Source: Maricaulis salignorans (lineage in GTDB: Bacteria > Pseudomonadota > Alphaproteobacteria > Caulobacterales > Maricaulaceae). From it: a stretch of 64,000 bases of DNA. Made by a program: the position numbers and the translations under genes. The DNA is taken from assembly GCF_900103475.1 (NCBI RefSeq), contig NZ_FNHG01000002.1:1-64000 (forward strand). The letters are read 5' to 3'. The notes beneath the pieces are model-generated. The model did no database searches. It had not been told where the DNA came from and saw only the letters and a list, made by a program, of their open reading frames with translations. Of the stretch, positions 33,963-43,368 are shown in pieces (within the stretch, counting starts at the first letter, position 1; each line of letters starts with the position of its first letter).

Positions 33963-35863
33963 GCGGCAGCTCCTCTGCGCGGAATCGGAAAACTGGCCGT
34001 CAGCCGGGTGCCGGCGGCGGACGGCGTGATCTTGAGCTGGCCCTTCAATCCGGCAATACGGCCACGCATATTGGCCAGACCGCGGCCGCCCGGCAAAACA
34101 TCCGGATCGAAGCCGGATCCGTCATCCTCGATCACCAGTTCGACCCGGTCACCTTCCGGATGAATCTCGACCCGCATCAGGCTGGCACCGGAGTGCTTGA
34201 GCACATTGCTGGCAGCCTCGCGCAGCAGGGAGCGCAGGGCATGACCTGTCTGGGGCGGCAGGCCCGTAATGTCGCGGGCCTGATTGACCCATTCCAGCGC
34301 GATCCCGACCGAAGCGAGACGCTCGGCCGTCTCGAGCCGCAAGTCAGCAAGGGTTTCATCCAGCGACCGTGTGCCGCCAGAGGCGTCATTGATGATATCG
34401 CGCAGATCCGTCAGGGTTTCGCGGATCATGGAATTCTTGCGGTCCTCATCACGGCTGTGCAGGGCGCCGAGCAGATGCGCGCCAATATTGTCATGCATGT
34501 CGCGCGCTATCCGGCCACGCTCCTCGGTGACACCCCGGTCATAGGCGTCACGGCTGGCATCCGCATACGCCATCATCTGCACCAGGCGCTGGGCAGTTTT
34601 GACATGCGAGGGACTAAACAGGGCCCGGCCAGCCCAGGGATAGCGCAGGCTCAATCCCGGGATGTCGCCGATCGGCGGCAGCACGAGTTCAAGCCCGTCT
34701 TCGCGGATTTGCGGTTCGGCCACATCGGCTTCGGCCCGGTGGCAATCGAGCGGATCGAACAGGCGGGTGACCAGCCTGCGCCATTGTTCGGAGCGCTCCT
34801 GCAGCGAAGACTGGAAGGCGAGGTCAACGACAGCGTGAAACAATTCCTGCTCGCTCAATCCGGGGCGCGGCACGAAGTGCCGGGCCACGGCATCACGCAG
34901 CGGCAGATAGAGAAAACCGACGACCAGAAGCGAAATGCCGATCGCGGGGCCCGGGCGCAGGGAGAGCAAGCCGATCAGCGCCGCGTCCAGTGCCACGAGG
35001 ATCAGCGTGCCGACCACGTAAAACAGGATGCGGAACGCCCACTCGCCCAGCTCGAACAGACGATATTGCCGCAGGCCTGCAGCGACGCCGATATAGATCA
35101 GGAGGAAACAGGCAAAGGCATAGCCCGCCTTGATCGGCGGCGGGTGTCCGAGCACGCTTGGCAAGGCGATCAAGCCGATAAACCCGCCAGCTCCGAACAG
35201 GACGGAGAGCCCGAACCAGGTCGCGACGGCCCGATCCTTCGGTGAACGTGCGGTGGCGAGGAACTGGCTGCCCACGGCCAGAAATATCCCCCCCATTTCG
35301 ACCACGGTGACCAGATGAATCGATGACCAGGCCGGCATCCGGCCCAGCAAGGTCAAAACCGCCCAGAGACAGAAACCCGCACTGCTTAGCAGAGCCAGCG
35401 GGCGCCAATGGGGCAGACGCACCGGATAGACGAGAAAGAGAACGATCATCGCCGCGCCAAACAGGGTTGCGCCGCCGGCATTGAGCCACATCAAAACAAC
35501 GGCGAGGCTGCGCGGCTCGATTACCGCGCCGGACCGGCTTGCCGCTGCCAGGGTGAAGATGAGAGTCGCCAGACCACTCAAGGCAAACAGGCCCGTAGCC
35601 AGCTCGCGTGGCCGCAAAGCCCAGACCCAGCCCGAAATAATCATTGCCCCCAGGCCGACAGCCAGCTGCACCCAGAAGATCGGCGGCAGCGGCATCATCG
35701 GCCCCGAGCCCATGGCCAGGCGGATGGTGGCGGCGGCCATAGCGAGGGCGAACAGGACAATCCCGGCCAGGCGAGCGCTCGGCGTATTGAACCCAGGCAG
35801 ATCGTGAGCGGCAGCGGTTCCCGTCTTGCTGTTCACCGTCTTGCTACGCCCCGTCTCGCCCAT
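33959..35863 (-). CDS. Multi-pass membrane sensor histidine kinase (NarX/DesK-like)
   Basis: 634 aa. ATG 35863 was chosen because GGGAG lies 6 bp upstream; an ATG two codons earlier and a much longer N-terminal frame are less likely. About ten membrane helices fill residues 30-330. The HisKA_3 H-box is RIARDMHDNIGAHLLGALHS and the ATPase domain contains EAASNVLKHSG and DDGSGFDPDVLPGGRGLANM. It likely senses a membrane or intramembrane signal and phosphorylates the coupled NarL-type regulator. Confidence 0.92.
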   Translation of the reverse strand: MGETGRSKTVNSKTGTAAAHDLPGFNTPSARLAGIVLFALAMAAATIRLAMGSGPMMPLPPIFWVQLAVGLGAMIISGWVWALRPRELATGLFALSGLATLIFTLAAASRSGAVIEPRSLAVVLMWLNAGGATLFGAAMIVLFLVYPVRLPHWRPLALLSSAGFCLWAVLTLLGRMPAWSSIHLVTVVEMGGIFLAVGSQFLATARSPKDRAVATWFGLSVLFGAGGFIGLIALPSVLGHPPPIKAGYAFACFLLIYIGVAAGLRQYRLFELGEWAFRILFYVVGTLILVALDAALIGLLSLRPGPAIGISLLVVGFLYLPLRDAVARHFVPRPGLSEQELFHAVVDLAFQSSLQERSEQWRRLVTRLFDPLDCHRAEADVAEPQIREDGLELVLPPIGDIPGLSLRYPWAGRALFSPSHVKTAQRLVQMMAYADASRDAYDRGVTEERGRIARDMHDNIGAHLLGALHSRDEDRKNSMIRETLTDLRDIINDASGGTRSLDETLADLRLETAERLASVGIALEWVNQARDITGLPPQTGHALRSLLREAASNVLKHSGASLMRVEIHPEGDRVELVIEDDGSGFDPDVLPGGRGLANMRGRIAGLKGQLKITPSAAGTRLTASFPIPRRGAAA

Positions 35864-36081
35864 TTCCATCTCCCGCTGGCTCGCGCCGCCTGAAGTATTC
35901 GTGCGCGCGCCGTTGCCGGCAATTCTTACCCGCGCCAACGGCGCCGGCGAACTCCCCGGAACAGGGGATGGAGAAGCCGGGGCCGCACGGATTAACTCAG
36001 AACAGATAACAGGATCGCCGTCCCAGCCAAGCGTGAACTCACAAGCGCGAGCGCGGCCGGGCCAACCCAGAGGGGGCAAAA

Positions 36082-36444
36082 ATGAAACACACACTCCGGG
36101 CCGCATTCGTGGGCATTGCCCTCACGATGAGCGGCTGCAGCAGCGTCGTCGACAATTTCGTCACTGGCGGACCTCTGGTCCGGTCCGGCGAACAGACCGG
36201 CGTCATCCAGGTTGTGAACCGGTCCGGCTATTCGCTGACCTCGGTCCTGCTCGCCCGCTGCAGTGCGCCATCCTATGGCCTCAACCGTCTGCCCGACGGC
36301 GTCCGTATCGCGCCTGGCCAGACCTACACCTTCCGCGTCGGCGCCGACTGTTGGGCCGTGCTGGCCGGATTGGCCGGACATGAAGCTCGCCGCGACATGC
36401 ACGTCCGTGCCGGGAGCGGCGTCGTCTACACCGTGACCGGCTGA
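36082..36444 (+). CDS. Small hypothetical lipoprotein
   Basis: 120 aa. The lipobox LTMSGC gives a lipidated Cys at residue 19. The mature part contains GVIQVVNRSGYSLTSVLLARC and a likely beta-rich fold with two further Cys (ARC, DCW). ATG 36082 follows AGGGGGC. The gene is divergent from the histidine kinase gene, and its promoter must lie in the short gap or inside the kinase 5' region. No family recognised. Confidence 0.7.
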   Translation: MKHTLRAAFVGIALTMSGCSSVVDNFVTGGPLVRSGEQTGVIQVVNRSGYSLTSVLLARCSAPSYGLNRLPDGVRIAPGQTYTFRVGADCWAVLAGLAGHEARRDMHVRAGSGVVYTVTG

Positions 36445-36488
36445 CCAGCCGCACTTTCCTCCACCCATGGATCCAGAAAGGATATCCC

Positions 36489-36950
36489 ATGAAAGCCTTA
36501 CTTACCGCCAGCGCCCTGTTACTGGCCCCTGTCATGACGGCGTGTCTTGCCGGGTCCGCGCAAGCGCAAACCTATGGCAGCGTCAGCCTGCGCGCCGGCT
36601 TCACACCCGACCCGTACCGCGTATCGATCACTTCGGGCGGAGCGATCAACGCCAACACGATATCATCAGGCTGCCGCGGCTGGATCGCGAACACGATGGA
36701 CTACCAGGTGCACTACGCCGCCGGCTCCTTTAATCTGAGCTTCTCCTCGACCTCGTCGTCCGACACGACGCTGGTGGTCCAAGCGCCCAATGGCAATCTT
36801 TATTGCGATGATGACAGCGGCAACGGCCTCAACCCGATCGTAACCATCGGCAACCCGCAATCGGGCAGCTACAGCGTCTGGGTCGGGTCCTACCGGAACG
36901 GCGAATATGCCCAGTCTACCTTGTCGATCTCCGAGCTTGGGCGCCAGTAA
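36489..36950 (+). CDS. Secreted PPC-like beta-sandwich protein
   Basis: 153 aa. A signal peptide (about 1-26, ending AQA) precedes a beta-rich domain containing SLRAGFTPDPYRVSI and TTLVVQAPNGNLYCDDDSGNGLNPIV, then SGSYSVWVGSY. The DxDSGxGxNP region and the YxVWVGSY strand recall bacterial pre-peptidase C-terminal (PPC) domains, but here the domain stands alone. One intramolecular disulfide is possible (Cys near CRGW and YCDD). Probably periplasmic or surface exposed. Confidence 0.7.
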   Translation: MKALLTASALLLAPVMTACLAGSAQAQTYGSVSLRAGFTPDPYRVSITSGGAINANTISSGCRGWIANTMDYQVHYAAGSFNLSFSSTSSSDTTLVVQAPNGNLYCDDDSGNGLNPIVTIGNPQSGSYSVWVGSYRNGEYAQSTLSISELGRQ

Positions 36951-37020
36951 GCGCCAAGCAGTCCCTGGGGGGACGATCTGGCGGCAATCGGGTTGCGTCC
37001 CAGGCAACCATGCCGCCAGA

Positions 37021-37644
37021 TCACTTCGCCGGGCGCTGCCGGTTAAGGCGGCGCGAATAGAGTAGACCCAGCCCGCCATTCAGCAGAAGGAATGGCACGG
37101 TCAGCCAGCGCGAAACCGCATCACCCCACACCGAGTCCGCGAAGAAAATCACGGCTACCCAGAACAGGGCATGCATCAGCATCAAAACCGTCAGGCGTGG
37201 TTGTGACGCCAGCAGTCCACTGGCAGCCGATTGCGCCGCGGCTCCACCGGTCAGGATCACGCGCACCCAATTGGCCGCCGTCAATCCGAAACCCGCCAGA
37301 ACGATCGCGCCGGCAACCGCCATCATCTGCGTCGCAGGCCACCAGACCCAGACCGCCAGCGCCGCCAGCCCGGCGATCACCAGAATCGTTGCCGCAAAGC
37401 GTTCTGCCGCCAGGACCGGGCCCGGATTTGCCCGCCGCGCGTCCACCGGAATGAACAGTTTGGGCCAATAATTGCCCACCACGAGCAGCAACAGCGCCAG
37501 CGCCGCTCCAACGCCGCGTTTTGCCCATTCGCGACCGATCAGTTCGAACTCTCCGGCAGTTGCGATAACCATCACAGCGATCACCAGACTGCCCATCAGC
37601 ACCAGGCTGACAGGGGATCCGTATTTTTGTGGCGCAAGCGTCAT
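37021..37644 (-). CDS. SdpI-like membrane protein
   Basis: 207 aa from ATG 37644. About six hydrophobic helices. The stretch ALLLLVVGNYWPKLFIPVD resembles the SdpI-family signature around GN-x-x-PK. Bacillus SdpI gives immunity to the SdpC toxin and sequesters the repressor SdpR at the membrane. The start overlaps the stop of the ArsR-like regulator gene by 4 bp, the same gene pairing as sdpRI. No SdpC toxin gene is visible, so a role in immunity is only suggested. Confidence 0.65.
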   Translation of the reverse strand: MTLAPQKYGSPVSLVLMGSLVIAVMVIATAGEFELIGREWAKRGVGAALALLLLVVGNYWPKLFIPVDARRANPGPVLAAERFAATILVIAGLAALAVWVWWPATQMMAVAGAIVLAGFGLTAANWVRVILTGGAAAQSAASGLLASQPRLTVLMLMHALFWVAVIFFADSVWGDAVSRWLTVPFLLLNGGLGLLYSRRLNRQRPAK

Positions 37645-37958
37645 ATCCCAGTTTCCTTCCTGTCGTCCGGCACGCCGGTCGCGTCGGGCTTCGCAGTCAT
37701 TTCCCATCCGAACAGGCGTGCAAAACCCAGCAAGGCGTCTTCCAGCACAGAAATCTGCAAATGATAGACGACCGACTTGCCGTGCTTCTCCGACGCCACC
37801 AGACCGGCCTCGCGCAAGATTGCGAAGTGAGCCGACATCGTCGATTTCGACACCTCGAACTGGCCCGCGAGCTCCCCCGCGCTCAATGGACCTTGCTTGA
37901 GCAATTCGAGCACGCGGCGACGCGTCGGATCGGAGAGGGCCTTGAATGCATTGTTCAT
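37641..37958 (-). CDS. ArsR-type winged-helix regulator, SdpR-like
   Basis: 105 aa. It opens directly with the domain (MNNAFKALSDPTRRRVLELL) and has the recognition helix region FEVSKSTMSAHFAILREAGL. No metal-binding Cys cluster of the ArsR/SmtB type is present, so it fits the autorepressor SdpR subgroup. An inverted repeat lies immediately upstream (37960-37985), inside the likely promoter. It is translationally coupled to the SdpI-like gene. Confidence 0.85.
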   Translation of the reverse strand: MNNAFKALSDPTRRRVLELLKQGPLSAGELAGQFEVSKSTMSAHFAILREAGLVASEKHGKSVVYHLQISVLEDALLGFARLFGWEMTAKPDATGVPDDRKETGI

Positions 37959-37959
37959 G

Positions 37960-37985
37960 ATTCGATATTTCGCTGATTATCAAAT
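37960..37985 (-). promoter_or_regulatory. Inverted-repeat operator in the regulator promoter
   Basis: On the minus strand ATTTGATA-N10-TATCGAAT pairs at 7 of 8 positions per arm. A promoter with TTGCAA, 17-bp spacer and AAATAT-like -10 overlaps it. The -10 ends about 7 bases before the ATG at 37958, which predicts a leaderless mRNA. The layout fits negative autoregulation by the SdpR-like protein. Confidence 0.6.
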
Positions 37986-38234
37986 TATTTGCAAACACTC
38001 ATTCACAAAAACCCTCCCTGGCCAGAGCGAATCGCGCGCCAGGACAGGTCTGGACACAGACAAATTCGATACAGCACAGCCGCTCTCGTCGCCCGTCCCG
38101 GCTCGCATCGCCGCCGGAGTCACGGCTGTGCGGGGATGCTCCGGGACCCCGAGCCCCATCAAATTCGGGTCGCGAAACCCATTGCCCGGATCACCGATCC
38201 GGGTCACCCTGCCGGCAGCCTGGGGGGAATTATC

Positions 38235-39281
38235 ATGCGTGGAATCATCATCATTGTCGCGGCGCTCGGCGCCCTTGTTTCGCTGGCGGCCTGGGGCCCC
38301 GGTTCGCTGGACGCGATGCGGCTCGTCAATACGCCGGCAAATCCGGCACTCCAGCCCCTGTTCGAGCCCGTGCAGCATCCCCAGCGCACCGAGCGCGCCG
38401 ACCTGCACGGTGCCGAAGACCTTGAACCCGGCCCCGATGGACGCCTCTATGCCAGCCTCGCCGATGGCCGGATCATGGCACGCGAACCGGTCGGCGACTG
38501 GGTCGAGTTTGCCAATACGGGCGGCCGCCCGCTCGGCCTGTCTTTCGCGCCCGACGGATCCCTGTTTGTCGCCGACGCGCGACGCGGGCTCCTGCATCAT
38601 ACCGGCGAAGGCTGGGATGTCTGGCTCGGCGCCGCGCCCGACGGACCACTCGTCTTTGCCGACGACCTGACCGTGCTCGCTGACGGCCGGATCGTGCTGA
38701 CCGACGCCTCGCTGCGCCATGCCTATGGCCATCACATGGAGTCTTTCCTGGAAGCGGAACAGACCGGGCGCATCCTGATGGTCACCGGCCCCGATGAATA
38801 TGCCGAGCTTGCCGGCGGACTGGCCTTCATCAATGGCGTCGACCATGACCCGGCAAGCGGCCGGGTTTACGTCAATGAGACCTGGAGCGGCCGGATCTGG
38901 CAGCTGGATCCGGACACCGGCGAGATGAGCGTCCTGATCGAGGGCCTTCCCGGCTACCCGGACAATCTCGAGTTCGACAATGCGACCGGGCTGATCTGGG
39001 CCGCCATGCCCTCGCTGCGCTCGGCTGATCTGGAAGCGCTGCATGCCCGCCCCTTCCTCAAACGCCTCGTCTGGCGCTGGCTGCAGATCGCCGGCCTGCC
39101 AGCCCTGCCCGACCGGCCCGCCATGGCCATCGCGGTCGATCGTGACGGTCATGCCGTCTACGGTCTCACCGGCCCGGCCGAAGCCCAGGACGGCACGACC
39201 ACCGTTCTGGTCTGGAATGGCGAATTGTGGATGGCCGGGCTCGACCGCGACGGCATAACCGTCTTCAGCGCACCGGATTGA
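38235..39281 (+). CDS. Strictosidine synthase-like / SMP-30-like beta-propeller protein
   Basis: 348 aa from ATG 38235. An uncleaved N-terminal hydrophobic segment (about 1-22) anchors or exports it. The propeller shows repeats such as HGAEDLEPGPDGRLYASLADG, FINGVDHDPASGRVYVNETW and YPDNLEFDNATGLIWAAMPS, typical of the strictosidine synthase-like hydrolase family. Bacterial members are likely Ca-dependent lactonases or esterases in the periplasm; substrate unknown. It stands alone, with a gap of 276 bp to the regulator gene that holds only the divergent promoters. Confidence 0.8.
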   Translation: MRGIIIIVAALGALVSLAAWGPGSLDAMRLVNTPANPALQPLFEPVQHPQRTERADLHGAEDLEPGPDGRLYASLADGRIMAREPVGDWVEFANTGGRPLGLSFAPDGSLFVADARRGLLHHTGEGWDVWLGAAPDGPLVFADDLTVLADGRIVLTDASLRHAYGHHMESFLEAEQTGRILMVTGPDEYAELAGGLAFINGVDHDPASGRVYVNETWSGRIWQLDPDTGEMSVLIEGLPGYPDNLEFDNATGLIWAAMPSLRSADLEALHARPFLKRLVWRWLQIAGLPALPDRPAMAIAVDRDGHAVYGLTGPAEAQDGTTTVLVWNGELWMAGLDRDGITVFSAPD

Positions 39282-39304
39282 GAGCGGGTGCCTCTCCCGC
39301 GCCC

Positions 39305-39328
39305 GTGACCGTGACCGTGACCGTGACC
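39305..39328. repeat. Four GTGACC hexamer repeats
   Basis: Four perfect GTGACC units lie in tandem in the 76-bp gap between the propeller gene and the convergent sulfotransferase gene, followed by GTCAAA. Probably a slippage tract with no regulatory role. Confidence 0.85.
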
Positions 39329-39357
39329 GTCAAAGCCATGACCGGGCCTGTCGGCAA

Positions 39358-41517
39358 TCAGTCCAGGCGATATCCCAGCTTGTCCGCCCAGGCCCGCAGC
39401 CTGGCACTGTCCTCGCCCTCGAAGGCGAAGGCATAATTGCGCCAGCGCTCCGTTGATGTCTTGTAGAGCGACTGGGTGACCTGGGTGGCGCTGGGCGTGT
39501 TGATGCGCCCGCGCCCGCGGGCGGTTTCGAAATAGCGCGCCTGGGCCGGTTCGAATTCAAGGCCGAGCCGACGCATCAACGGCGTGACGCTGGCCTCGAG
39601 ATCCTCAACCAGATTCTCATAGGTGACGCGCTCGACAATCGGCTTGCGCCAGACCTCGAACGCCTCCCACAGCGAGAAACTCAGATCATACAACCGGTCA
39701 ATCCGCGCCATGCTGGTCATGTTGAGCATGGCGTTATTGGGTGAAAAATCCTGGACCAGATTGCTGATCGCCACGTCAAGCGGATTCCGCCCCGCCAGGA
39801 TGAAGACCGCCCGCGGAAACATCCGCTGAATGGTCGGTGCGCGATTCATGTTGAGCGGCAATTTGTCGACATAAATCCTGCCATCATCAAGCGCTTCGCC
39901 GGCATATTCCGCCATCTGTTCCAGATAGCTGGCCCGCAGCTGGGCCGGGTCACAGGCATCGATCTGATCAAGCCATTCCTCGGTGAAATTCGTCTCGTCC
40001 CCGCTGACACCGCTGACGACATTGCGAAGCGCCCTGTTCAGGATCGGCTTCTCTTCAATGACGCTCACTCTGGTGTGGGACCGAAGGATAGTGTCGAGCA
40101 GGGTCGTCCCGGATCTCGGAAAACCGACCAAGAAGGCGATATTGCCAGGGCCCGCCTCGCGATCCTCGATCGCGGAGCGTCCCGATTCTATCTCCGCCGC
40201 CAGGCGGCGCTGCAGGCTCTCGATGCGCCGCGTGGTCACCGTGTGATCACAGGGGCCATGTGTCTCCCAGACCGTCTCCCGGAGCGCATTGCCCGCCTGG
40301 AATGCATCGAATGCCGCGGGATAATTCCCGAGTTTGTCCTCGATCCGTCCCAGCGTGTAATAGCGGCTTCTCACCTGGTCTGGCGCGGCAGGGAGTTCCA
40401 TCGCCCGCAAGACACTGGCGCGGGCATCCTCGGGCCTGTCAGTCCGCAACATGAGGCGCGCTTCGGCGTGGCGCAGTTCATCAGCGTTGAAGTCGATCCC
40501 GTCTGCATGGGCTTTTTCAATCAAGGCCTGCAAAGGCGCAATATCGACCTGGCGGTCAAAAAACGCCGCCGCGGCGGAAATGATTTCGGGGTTGGTCGGG
40601 GCCAAGGCCAGCGCTGCCCGGTAGTGCGCCTCGGCCTCGTCGAATACACCGGCATTTTCAAGCGCTGCTGCACGCAAGCGTTTCAATCGCGCCGATGGCG
40701 CCGACAGGGCGGCCTCCACCTCGTCGAGAACCGCGACGCCGCGCTCCGGCTCATTCGCACCAAATAACAGATCGCACAGGGCGACGGCCAGCGTCTCGCC
40801 CGGCCCGCAGACTTCAAGCCCGCGCCGCAAGATCCGTTCTGCGTCCCCCTGGCGTCCATCGGCACCGCGTACAATCCGGGCAAGATTGGTCCAGGCTCGC
40901 GCGTCCTGCGGCTCGATTGCGAGGGCGCGACGGGCGCACATTTCCGCATACTCTCCGGAGGCGCAGGTCTCCGCGGCACTGCTCAACAATTTCCACACCG
41001 GCAGGGAGCGGGGCGCCACCCAGATCAGCTCAGAGGCCAGGGCAAAGGCCTCCTCGTCCCGGCCGGCATCGAAGGCTGCGAGCGCCCGCTGGAACGAGGC
41101 ATCCCCCTGCGCAGGGCTCACCCGATTGGCAAAACCGTCCAGGCTGGCGGCCGCAGCAGGGCTGAGCGGGTATTGTCCGGTCAATTCCCGCAGCATGGCA
41201 TCATCAGGCGCGTCACGGCTGGCGCGGTCCAGGGTCGCAGCGGCGCGATCCGCATATCCGCTTTCCAGCAAGGCGCGCGCCAGTGCGATGGTGAGCTGCG
41301 TGCTGGATGGTTTCAACATCGCGGCGGTCATCAGGCATGGCAGGCTCTCGGCGGCGCGTCCCGACATCAGCAGGATCGCGCCGAGATTGTAATGCGCGGC
41401 CGCCAGCCGCGGCTCCAGATCAAGCGCGCGGCAAAAGGCGAGGCAGGCCGACCCATGCGCGCCGGCGCCCAGCTGGGCATTGCCCTCGCGGATGAAGTCT
41501 TCGATCGTCTCAGTCAT
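39358..41517 (-). CDS. TPR-sulfotransferase fusion protein
   Basis: 719 aa. The N-terminal two thirds are tetratricopeptide-like helices (GSACLAFCRALDLEPRLAAA and many similar pairs). The C-terminal third is a sulfotransferase: the 5'-phosphosulfate loop FLVGFPRSGTTLLDTIL at about residue 465 and the 3'-phosphate region FPRAVFILAGRNPLDVAISN. The fusion is common in marine alphaproteobacteria and is thought to sulfate proteins or glycans recognised by the TPRs. It starts at ATG 41517. A second, unrelated sulfotransferase is at 47061. Confidence 0.9.
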   Translation of the reverse strand: MTETIEDFIREGNAQLGAGAHGSACLAFCRALDLEPRLAAAHYNLGAILLMSGRAAESLPCLMTAAMLKPSSTQLTIALARALLESGYADRAAATLDRASRDAPDDAMLRELTGQYPLSPAAAASLDGFANRVSPAQGDASFQRALAAFDAGRDEEAFALASELIWVAPRSLPVWKLLSSAAETCASGEYAEMCARRALAIEPQDARAWTNLARIVRGADGRQGDAERILRRGLEVCGPGETLAVALCDLLFGANEPERGVAVLDEVEAALSAPSARLKRLRAAALENAGVFDEAEAHYRAALALAPTNPEIISAAAAFFDRQVDIAPLQALIEKAHADGIDFNADELRHAEARLMLRTDRPEDARASVLRAMELPAAPDQVRSRYYTLGRIEDKLGNYPAAFDAFQAGNALRETVWETHGPCDHTVTTRRIESLQRRLAAEIESGRSAIEDREAGPGNIAFLVGFPRSGTTLLDTILRSHTRVSVIEEKPILNRALRNVVSGVSGDETNFTEEWLDQIDACDPAQLRASYLEQMAEYAGEALDDGRIYVDKLPLNMNRAPTIQRMFPRAVFILAGRNPLDVAISNLVQDFSPNNAMLNMTSMARIDRLYDLSFSLWEAFEVWRKPIVERVTYENLVEDLEASVTPLMRRLGLEFEPAQARYFETARGRGRINTPSATQVTQSLYKTSTERWRNYAFAFEGEDSARLRAWADKLGYRLD

Positions 41518-41685
41518 GGGAAACCTAGCGCAAACCTGTCGACCGCATCACATAGCCGCGATGCAGCCGCGCGCGCAAGCACAGCACTGGCATCGTCGCG
41601 CACCGGCCTGGCGGGTCGGAAATCAGCCCTTCGCCCCGACACCTGGGTGCCGGAAACTGCCGGGTCGCCGGCAGATGCCTGAGGG

Positions 41686-41898
41686 CTATTTGATGCGCCC
41701 GCCGAAGAATAGAAGGAAGAGCCCGCCCAGGGTCGCGACTATGCCGGAGATCAAATACCACATGGTACGGTCGGTATAGCGGCCGGTCAGCGCTTCGGTG
41801 ATTTGATCAGCCGGGGCGTTCGTGCCCTGCAATGCGAACAGCAACAGGACGATGCCAAGGGCCAAGGCGATAAATCCCAGGATTTTTGTTTTCGTCAT
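41686..41898 (-). CDS. DUF3185 family small membrane protein
   Basis: 70 aa from ATG 41898, preceded by GAAGGAAA. Two helices (ILGFIALALGIVLLLFALQG and WYLISGIVATLGGLFLLFFG) flank the conserved loop ALTGRYTDRTMWYL, which matches the DUF3185 family. Members are small inner-membrane proteins of unknown function. Longer upstream frames lack similarity. Confidence 0.85.
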   Translation of the reverse strand: MTKTKILGFIALALGIVLLLFALQGTNAPADQITEALTGRYTDRTMWYLISGIVATLGGLFLLFFGGRIK

Positions 41899-42140
41899 TG
41901 CGCGGTTTCCTTCTCGCAATCCGGCTTGTTGCCGCTGTTGCAGGACCTCGGACCGGGGTTCGGCGCAGCGGGCGGATGGCCGGCATCTTGCGCGCTTCCG
42001 GCTGGCAACGCCAGGCAATAAGCGATCCTTCAGCCCCGTAACCGTCATCGCCACGTGACGCCGCCGATACACGCGACTAAGTTGCCGCGCTTGTAAGGTC
42101 CGAGTCCGGCCGCTGGCTGGCCCAGTCTGGAGTTGCTCAC

Positions 42141-43256
42141 ATGAATGCTGTTATCCGGTCCACCGGCCTCTGGGTCCCCGAGGACACTGTCTCCAATGAG
42201 GAGCTGGTCGAATGCTATAACAAGCATGTCGAGCTTTATAATGCCGAGCATGCCGACGCGATCAAACGCGGCGCCGTCGAAGCGAAAAACCCGTCTTCGG
42301 TCGGGTTTATCGAGAAAGCCTCCGGCATCAAGTCGCGCTATTCGATCGACAAGGCTGGCGTGCTTGATGTTGACCGCATGCGCCCACGCGTGGCGCCACG
42401 GCCGAATGAGGAAATCTCGATCATGGCCGAGTGCGGTGTCGCCGCAGCCCGTCAGGCCTTGAGCAATGCCGGGCGCGATGCGGCCGATGTTGATGCCGTG
42501 ATCTGTTCGGGCACCTCCATGCAGCGCACCTATCCGTGCATCGCGATCGAAATCCAGGACGCACTCGGGATTGAGGGCTTCGGCTTCGACATGACGGTCG
42601 CCTGTTCCTCGGGCACATTCGCCATCATCAACGCCGTCAACATGATCAAGTCGGGCATGGCCAAATCAGTCCTGGTCGTCTGTCCGGAACTGACAACGGC
42701 GCAGCTCAATTTCCGCGACCGCGACAGCCATTTCATCTTCGGCGATGTCGCCGTGGCGATGCTGATTGAATCCGAAGACATGGCCAATGGCGATGGCTGG
42801 CGCATTCTCGGCACCCGGATGATGACGAAATTCTCGAACAATATCCGTTCGAATTTCGGCTTCCTCAATGCCTGCGAAGTGCCGGAACCGGAGTTTGAGG
42901 ATCGCTATTTCGTGCAGGAAGGCCGCAAGGTCTACAAGGAAGTCTGCCCGATGGTCGCCGAGATGATCCTCGAGGACCTCGCCACCATTGATCTGACGCC
43001 GGCCGACCTGAAACGTCTCTGGCTGCACCAGGCCAATATCAACATGAATATGATGGTCGCGCGAAAAGTGCTCGGCCGCGACGCCGAGCTGGAAGAAGCG
43101 CCGGTCATCCTTGATGAATTCGCCAATACCGCCGGTGCCGGATCGCTGGTCGCCTTCCACCGTCACCATGACGGGTTTGCCGCCGGCGAGAAGGGACTGA
43201 TCTGCTCCTTCGGTGCCGGTTATTCGGCGGGCACGGTCTTCGTCGAACGCCTCTAG
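42141..43256 (+). CDS. Beta-ketoacyl-ACP synthase III, FabH2-like (copy 1)
   Basis: 371 aa. The thiolase-fold catalytic triad is intact: Cys 155 (FDMTVACSSGTF), His 296 (LWLHQANINMN) and Asn 329 (EFANTAGAGSL). Compared with ordinary FabH it has an insertion after residue 25 (NKHVELYNAEHADAIKRG), seen in the FabH2-like group of gamma- and alphaproteobacteria. It should condense an acyl-CoA or acyl-ACP with malonyl-ACP. A paralogue lies 1.5 kb downstream, beyond the ammonium transporter. A strong terminator follows. Confidence 0.9.
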   Translation: MNAVIRSTGLWVPEDTVSNEELVECYNKHVELYNAEHADAIKRGAVEAKNPSSVGFIEKASGIKSRYSIDKAGVLDVDRMRPRVAPRPNEEISIMAECGVAAARQALSNAGRDAADVDAVICSGTSMQRTYPCIAIEIQDALGIEGFGFDMTVACSSGTFAIINAVNMIKSGMAKSVLVVCPELTTAQLNFRDRDSHFIFGDVAVAMLIESEDMANGDGWRILGTRMMTKFSNNIRSNFGFLNACEVPEPEFEDRYFVQEGRKVYKEVCPMVAEMILEDLATIDLTPADLKRLWLHQANINMNMMVARKVLGRDAELEEAPVILDEFANTAGAGSLVAFHRHHDGFAAGEKGLICSFGAGYSAGTVFVERL

Positions 43257-43336
43257 CCGGCTGCTCAGGCCCCTGCCCGGCCGGGCCGGCCCACGCCACG
43301 AACACAGCGCTGCCAAACCAGCCAGACAGAGTCTTG

Positions 43337-43367
43337 CGCCCTCCGGCCCGTAGCCGGGGGGCGTTTT
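43337..43367. terminator. Strong terminator between the FabH-like and amt genes
   Basis: CGCCCTCCGGC (43337-43347) pairs with GCCGGGGGGCG (43353-43363), an 11-bp stem with one wobble, 5-base loop, then TTTTGT on the plus strand. On the minus strand it directly follows the amt stop (43369), so it may serve both genes. Confidence 0.88.
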
Positions 43368-43368
43368 G

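Noticed and set aside
39305-39328. GTGACC tract as a CRISPR array
   Set aside because: Six-base units without spacers; a simple slippage repeat.
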